Shown here piece by piece: positions 15,711-18,055 of a stretch of 18,055 bases of DNA. The notes under the pieces were generated by a model that saw nothing but the letters and a program-made list of their open reading frames with translations, was not told where the DNA came from and searched no databases. Origin of the DNA: Lentisphaerota bacterium. Lineage in GTDB: Bacteria; Verrucomicrobiota; Kiritimatiellia; UBA8416; JAFGTH01. Numbering within the stretch: the first letter of the stretch is position 1; every line of letters starts with the position of its first letter. A program made the translations under genes and the position numbers. Where the stretch lies: the NCBI GenBank assembly GCA_016934225.1, contig JAFGTH010000033.1, positions 1 through 18,055 on the forward strand. Reading direction: 5' to 3'.

Positions 15711-18055
15711 TTACCAACATCTGTGTTGATCAGGATCAAAATTAAGAGCCTCTGCCGCATACCAGCTTCTTGCAACCGCTTCGCCGCTCCGGTCGGGCCG
15801 CACACCCATATTGCCAAGTAACACGTTGATGACGCGCAAAATCTTCGTTCTCTGCCAGTTTTCCGAAAACATCTCCGGATAAACCTGCAAGAATATGAAC
15901 TTACCCTTGCTGTAAGGCAAGACGGCAAAAAGACCGCCTTCCTGAATCCTGCCGTTTGCCGGCAATTCGGTGATCACAGGAATCTCCATGACCTTTCTGT
16001 AAAAGAAATCCGAATCGGTTAAGCCCGATAATTCCGACATGCCGGCGGTTTTGCCCAGAAATGTTTGTTTCTTTTTAAGTCCGATTTTTAACGGCAGCCA
16101 TTCCAGCGATTTTGAGTTGCCTGCCGCCGCAATTATCAAAGTTCCGCCCGATTCCACAAACGATATCAATGCCTGTCCGGAAGATTTGCTGACGACCGCA
16201 GGATGCGTTCCGTTGTCTTTTTCCCTTTCCGCCAATAAATCGTCAAGTTCGTTCATTAAAACATCGTTCGCATCCGTAGTAATCTCCTTCTTAATTAACA
16301 AAGGCTCATTCGGCGCTGCTTCATCATTGGCGTCTTCCGGCAGAATCTTCATTTCGCCGGCGCCAAGCCATACCGTGTCAACATTCCTTAATTCTTCCGG
16401 AGATTCGATAGCGCCATATTTTAATCCCAATTCTTTAAACAAAATATTCGTCCACCCGCCCGAATAAACATTACGCCACAATGCAAACCGCTTGTTCGTC
16501 ATCGGCTTGGATTCCAAAATATAATCCAGCATGCGATTGATCAGCAATGTGGCAATAGGATCTAAGCCGTAACGTTCGGTAACATTCAGCGAACAGACAA
16601 TTATGCGTCCCTTTCCCGGAATCAGTTCCATAAGCGGAGAATACAAAAGGTCAAATCCGCTGCTCGCTAGAATCCTGAAATTCCCTGTTTGCGGTTTGTG
16701 AAAATGAAACGCCGCCACTGTGCCTTTTAAACTCCAATGCGCAAAATCGTTGTGGCCGAAAAAATCCTTCGCATTACTGCCGTCCACCAAGCCGTATTCG
16801 AAGTCTTCTCGATAATCGGGATACGGATCGAGAATTTCCGAAGAGCCCCGCCAATTGCGCATTTCGCGATCGCGCAATCCTTCCACAATCGGATGATCCT
16901 GCGCGCTGACGAACACATGCCTGAGATTCGGATCGTCACATTTAAGACCAAACACGTTGCTGACAACCTGTTCGAAGCACAGTACGTTCATTCCTTCGCT
17001 CACTCTTTGGAAGATTTCGGCAACGAGGTTTGTGTCTGATGGAAAACTTTTTCTGCCAATGACAAGGACATCATTATCGTCCGGCAATTCCTTTAACAAT
17101 GCTTTTTCAAAAGTCTCAAATTCAACGCCAGCCTTCTGGAGAACAGCCCGTGTGCCGAAATTTTCATCCATTAAAATCACCCGTTTGCCCAATTGCCGTT
17201 CCGGCTTCGGCAGGCGTGGAAAGATTTCTATTTCAAAAACATCGTTTATATTCCCCGCGTTATGCCTGACCGCAAGTTCTATTGTGAAATCCGCGCGTTT
17301 ATCCGTAACAGGCGCGGCAAATTCAAAAGCATGCGCGGTTTGTTCACCCGCAGGAATGCTGAAGTTTTTTCTCCATGTTTGATGTTTTTTACCAGTTTCG
17401 GATTCGATCAGCGACCATTCGGCGTCAACCTGGATATCGTGAAAATTGGCGTTGATAAAAATGACCTGTTTTTCGATGGTTTCTCCCGCAAAAAAAGCAT
17501 GGTCCTTGGCGACAAAATTATTTGCGGGTCCGGCTATATACGCCAGAAACGGAGAATTGAACTCGGCGAACGCTGAGTCTATGCGGCTTAATTCCTGAAT
17601 ATGCGGCAAATGCGTTGGAGTCGTCATAGCCATGAACTGATAAGACACCCCGTAAGTGCGCCATGACCTGAGGCAGTTTTTTACGGCCAGAACGGTCAGT
17701 CGGGTAAAATTGCTGTCATCACCCGTCGCGCCCAGGTCCACCTTTGTTTTTTCAATCGTCTCGGGAGTTTCAGCGTCATAGGCCCAGTTGCCGAAATATC
17801 TTGCGGCATGTTCGGCGAATACTGTAGGCGCACCACGAATGTTGAATTCCGCAACGCTATTGTCGTGGACCTGCCAAAGAAAACCGTAAAGAAACGACCA
17901 TAACGACGTTTCCGTGAACACAAACGGCGCAGGCTGCTTCTCGTGCCAATACGAAAAGATTTCTTCGTAACTCTGCAACGGCGTGCCGTATCCCATGTAA
18001 TGCATATGGGACCGAAAATCGCCGGTGACGCCTTTTGTGTAAAAACCGACCGGCC
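15711..18055 (-). CDS. GH2-like (clan GH-A) glycosidase, C-terminal part, partial at window edge
   Basis: The first in-frame ATG lies at 18005, but the frame continues open to the window end with protein-like sequence (GFYTKGVTGDFRSHMHYMGY), so the real start is outside. Positions below count from the ATG at 18005. The segment FVFTETSLW (28-36) resembles the end of a GH-A barrel, where E32 would be the nucleophile position of GH2-type enzymes (inference). Residues about 55-155 complete the barrel. Residues about 170-265 form an Ig-like beta-sandwich (EKQVIFINANFHDIQVDAEW). Residues about 270-495 and about 505-735 each look like a GATase-like domain, the second with SFVESGGTLIIAAAGN (615-630). 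The N-terminal domains are not visible, so the exact family and export status are unknown. It is the first visible gene of the right-hand operon. Confidence 0.65.
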   Translation of the reverse strand, partial: PVGFYTKGVTGDFRSHMHYMGYGTPLQSYEEIFSYWHEKQPAPFVFTETSLWSFLYGFLWQVHDNSVAEFNIRGAPTVFAEHAARYFGNWAYDAETPETIEKTKVDLGATGDDSNFTRLTVLAVKNCLRSWRTYGVSYQFMAMTTPTHLPHIQELSRIDSAFAEFNSPFLAYIAGPANNFVAKDHAFFAGETIEKQVIFINANFHDIQVDAEWSLIESETGKKHQTWRKNFSIPAGEQTAHAFEFAAPVTDKRADFTIELAVRHNAGNINDVFEIEIFPRLPKPERQLGKRVILMDENFGTRAVLQKAGVEFETFEKALLKELPDDNDVLVIGRKSFPSDTNLVAEIFQRVSEGMNVLCFEQVVSNVFGLKCDDPNLRHVFVSAQDHPIVEGLRDREMRNWRGSSEILDPYPDYREDFEYGLVDGSNAKDFFGHNDFAHWSLKGTVAAFHFHKPQTGNFRILASSGFDLLYSPLMELIPGKGRIIVCSLNVTERYGLDPIATLLINRMLDYILESKPMTNKRFALWRNVYSGGWTNILFKELGLKYGAIESPEELRNVDTVWLGAGEMKILPEDANDEAAPNEPLLIKKEITTDANDVLMNELDDLLAEREKDNGTHPAVVSKSSGQALISFVESGGTLIIAAAGNSKSLEWLPLKIGLKKKQTFLGKTAGMSELSGLTDSDFFYRKVMEIPVITELPANGRIQEGGLFAVLPYSKGKFIFLQVYPEMFSENWQRTKILRVINVLLGNMGVRPDRSGEAVARSWYAAEALNFDPDQHRCW

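Noticed and set aside
16039..16467. 142-residue open frame on the + strand
   Set aside because: It is antisense to the GH2-like gene, whose domain structure explains this DNA; the Ser-rich translation is typical of a shadow frame.

Overview
The window looks like a carbohydrate-utilisation region from a Gram-negative, polysaccharide-degrading bacterium. The best guess is the PVC superphylum (Lentisphaerota, Kiritimatiellota or Verrucomicrobiota). That guess rests on the mix of a solute-binding-protein/permease fusion, a NagB/PIG-L fusion, GH42-like and GH2-like proteins, a GH109-like oxidoreductase and very long glycosidase-type proteins. No rRNA or marker gene is present, so the phylum is inference. 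Nine protein genes fill the window, no intergenic gap exceeds about 210 bases, and I saw no tRNA, rRNA, CRISPR array, insertion sequence or integrase.

Left part (35-5115, + strand): a two-gene ABC sugar importer of the MalFG/CUT1 type. The first gene joins a periplasmic sugar-binding protein to a MalF-like permease. The second, overlapping it by one base (TAATG), is a MalG-like permease with a roughly 360-residue extracytoplasmic insert. That insert carries three degenerate copies of a motif resembling the KYG-x-LN-x-W-GT segment of GH42-type barrels. Both permeases also carry an extra pair of predicted membrane helices ahead of their EAA loops. No ATPase gene is present here.

Middle part (5175-8251): a NagB-like/PIG-L-like fusion (- strand), which may act on amino-sugar phosphates, lies divergent from a GNAT acetyltransferase (+ strand).

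Right part (8352-18055, all - strand, transcribed right to left): a GH2-like glycosidase C-terminal part with two GATase-like domains (cut by the window edge), a GH109-like Gfo/Idh/MocA protein, a GATase-like plus alpha/alpha-barrel protein, a GH42-like protein, and an AGE/cellobiose-2-epimerase-like protein. Gaps between these genes are 31, 32, 204 and 60 bases. The 204-base gap holds a palindrome and a plausible promoter, so the last two genes may form their own transcription unit. Together the set reads as import of an oligosaccharide, trimming by unusual glycosidases, epimerisation and amino-sugar processing; the substrate cannot be read from sequence. Several enzymes lack textbook catalytic residues, which makes substrate prediction by homology risky.
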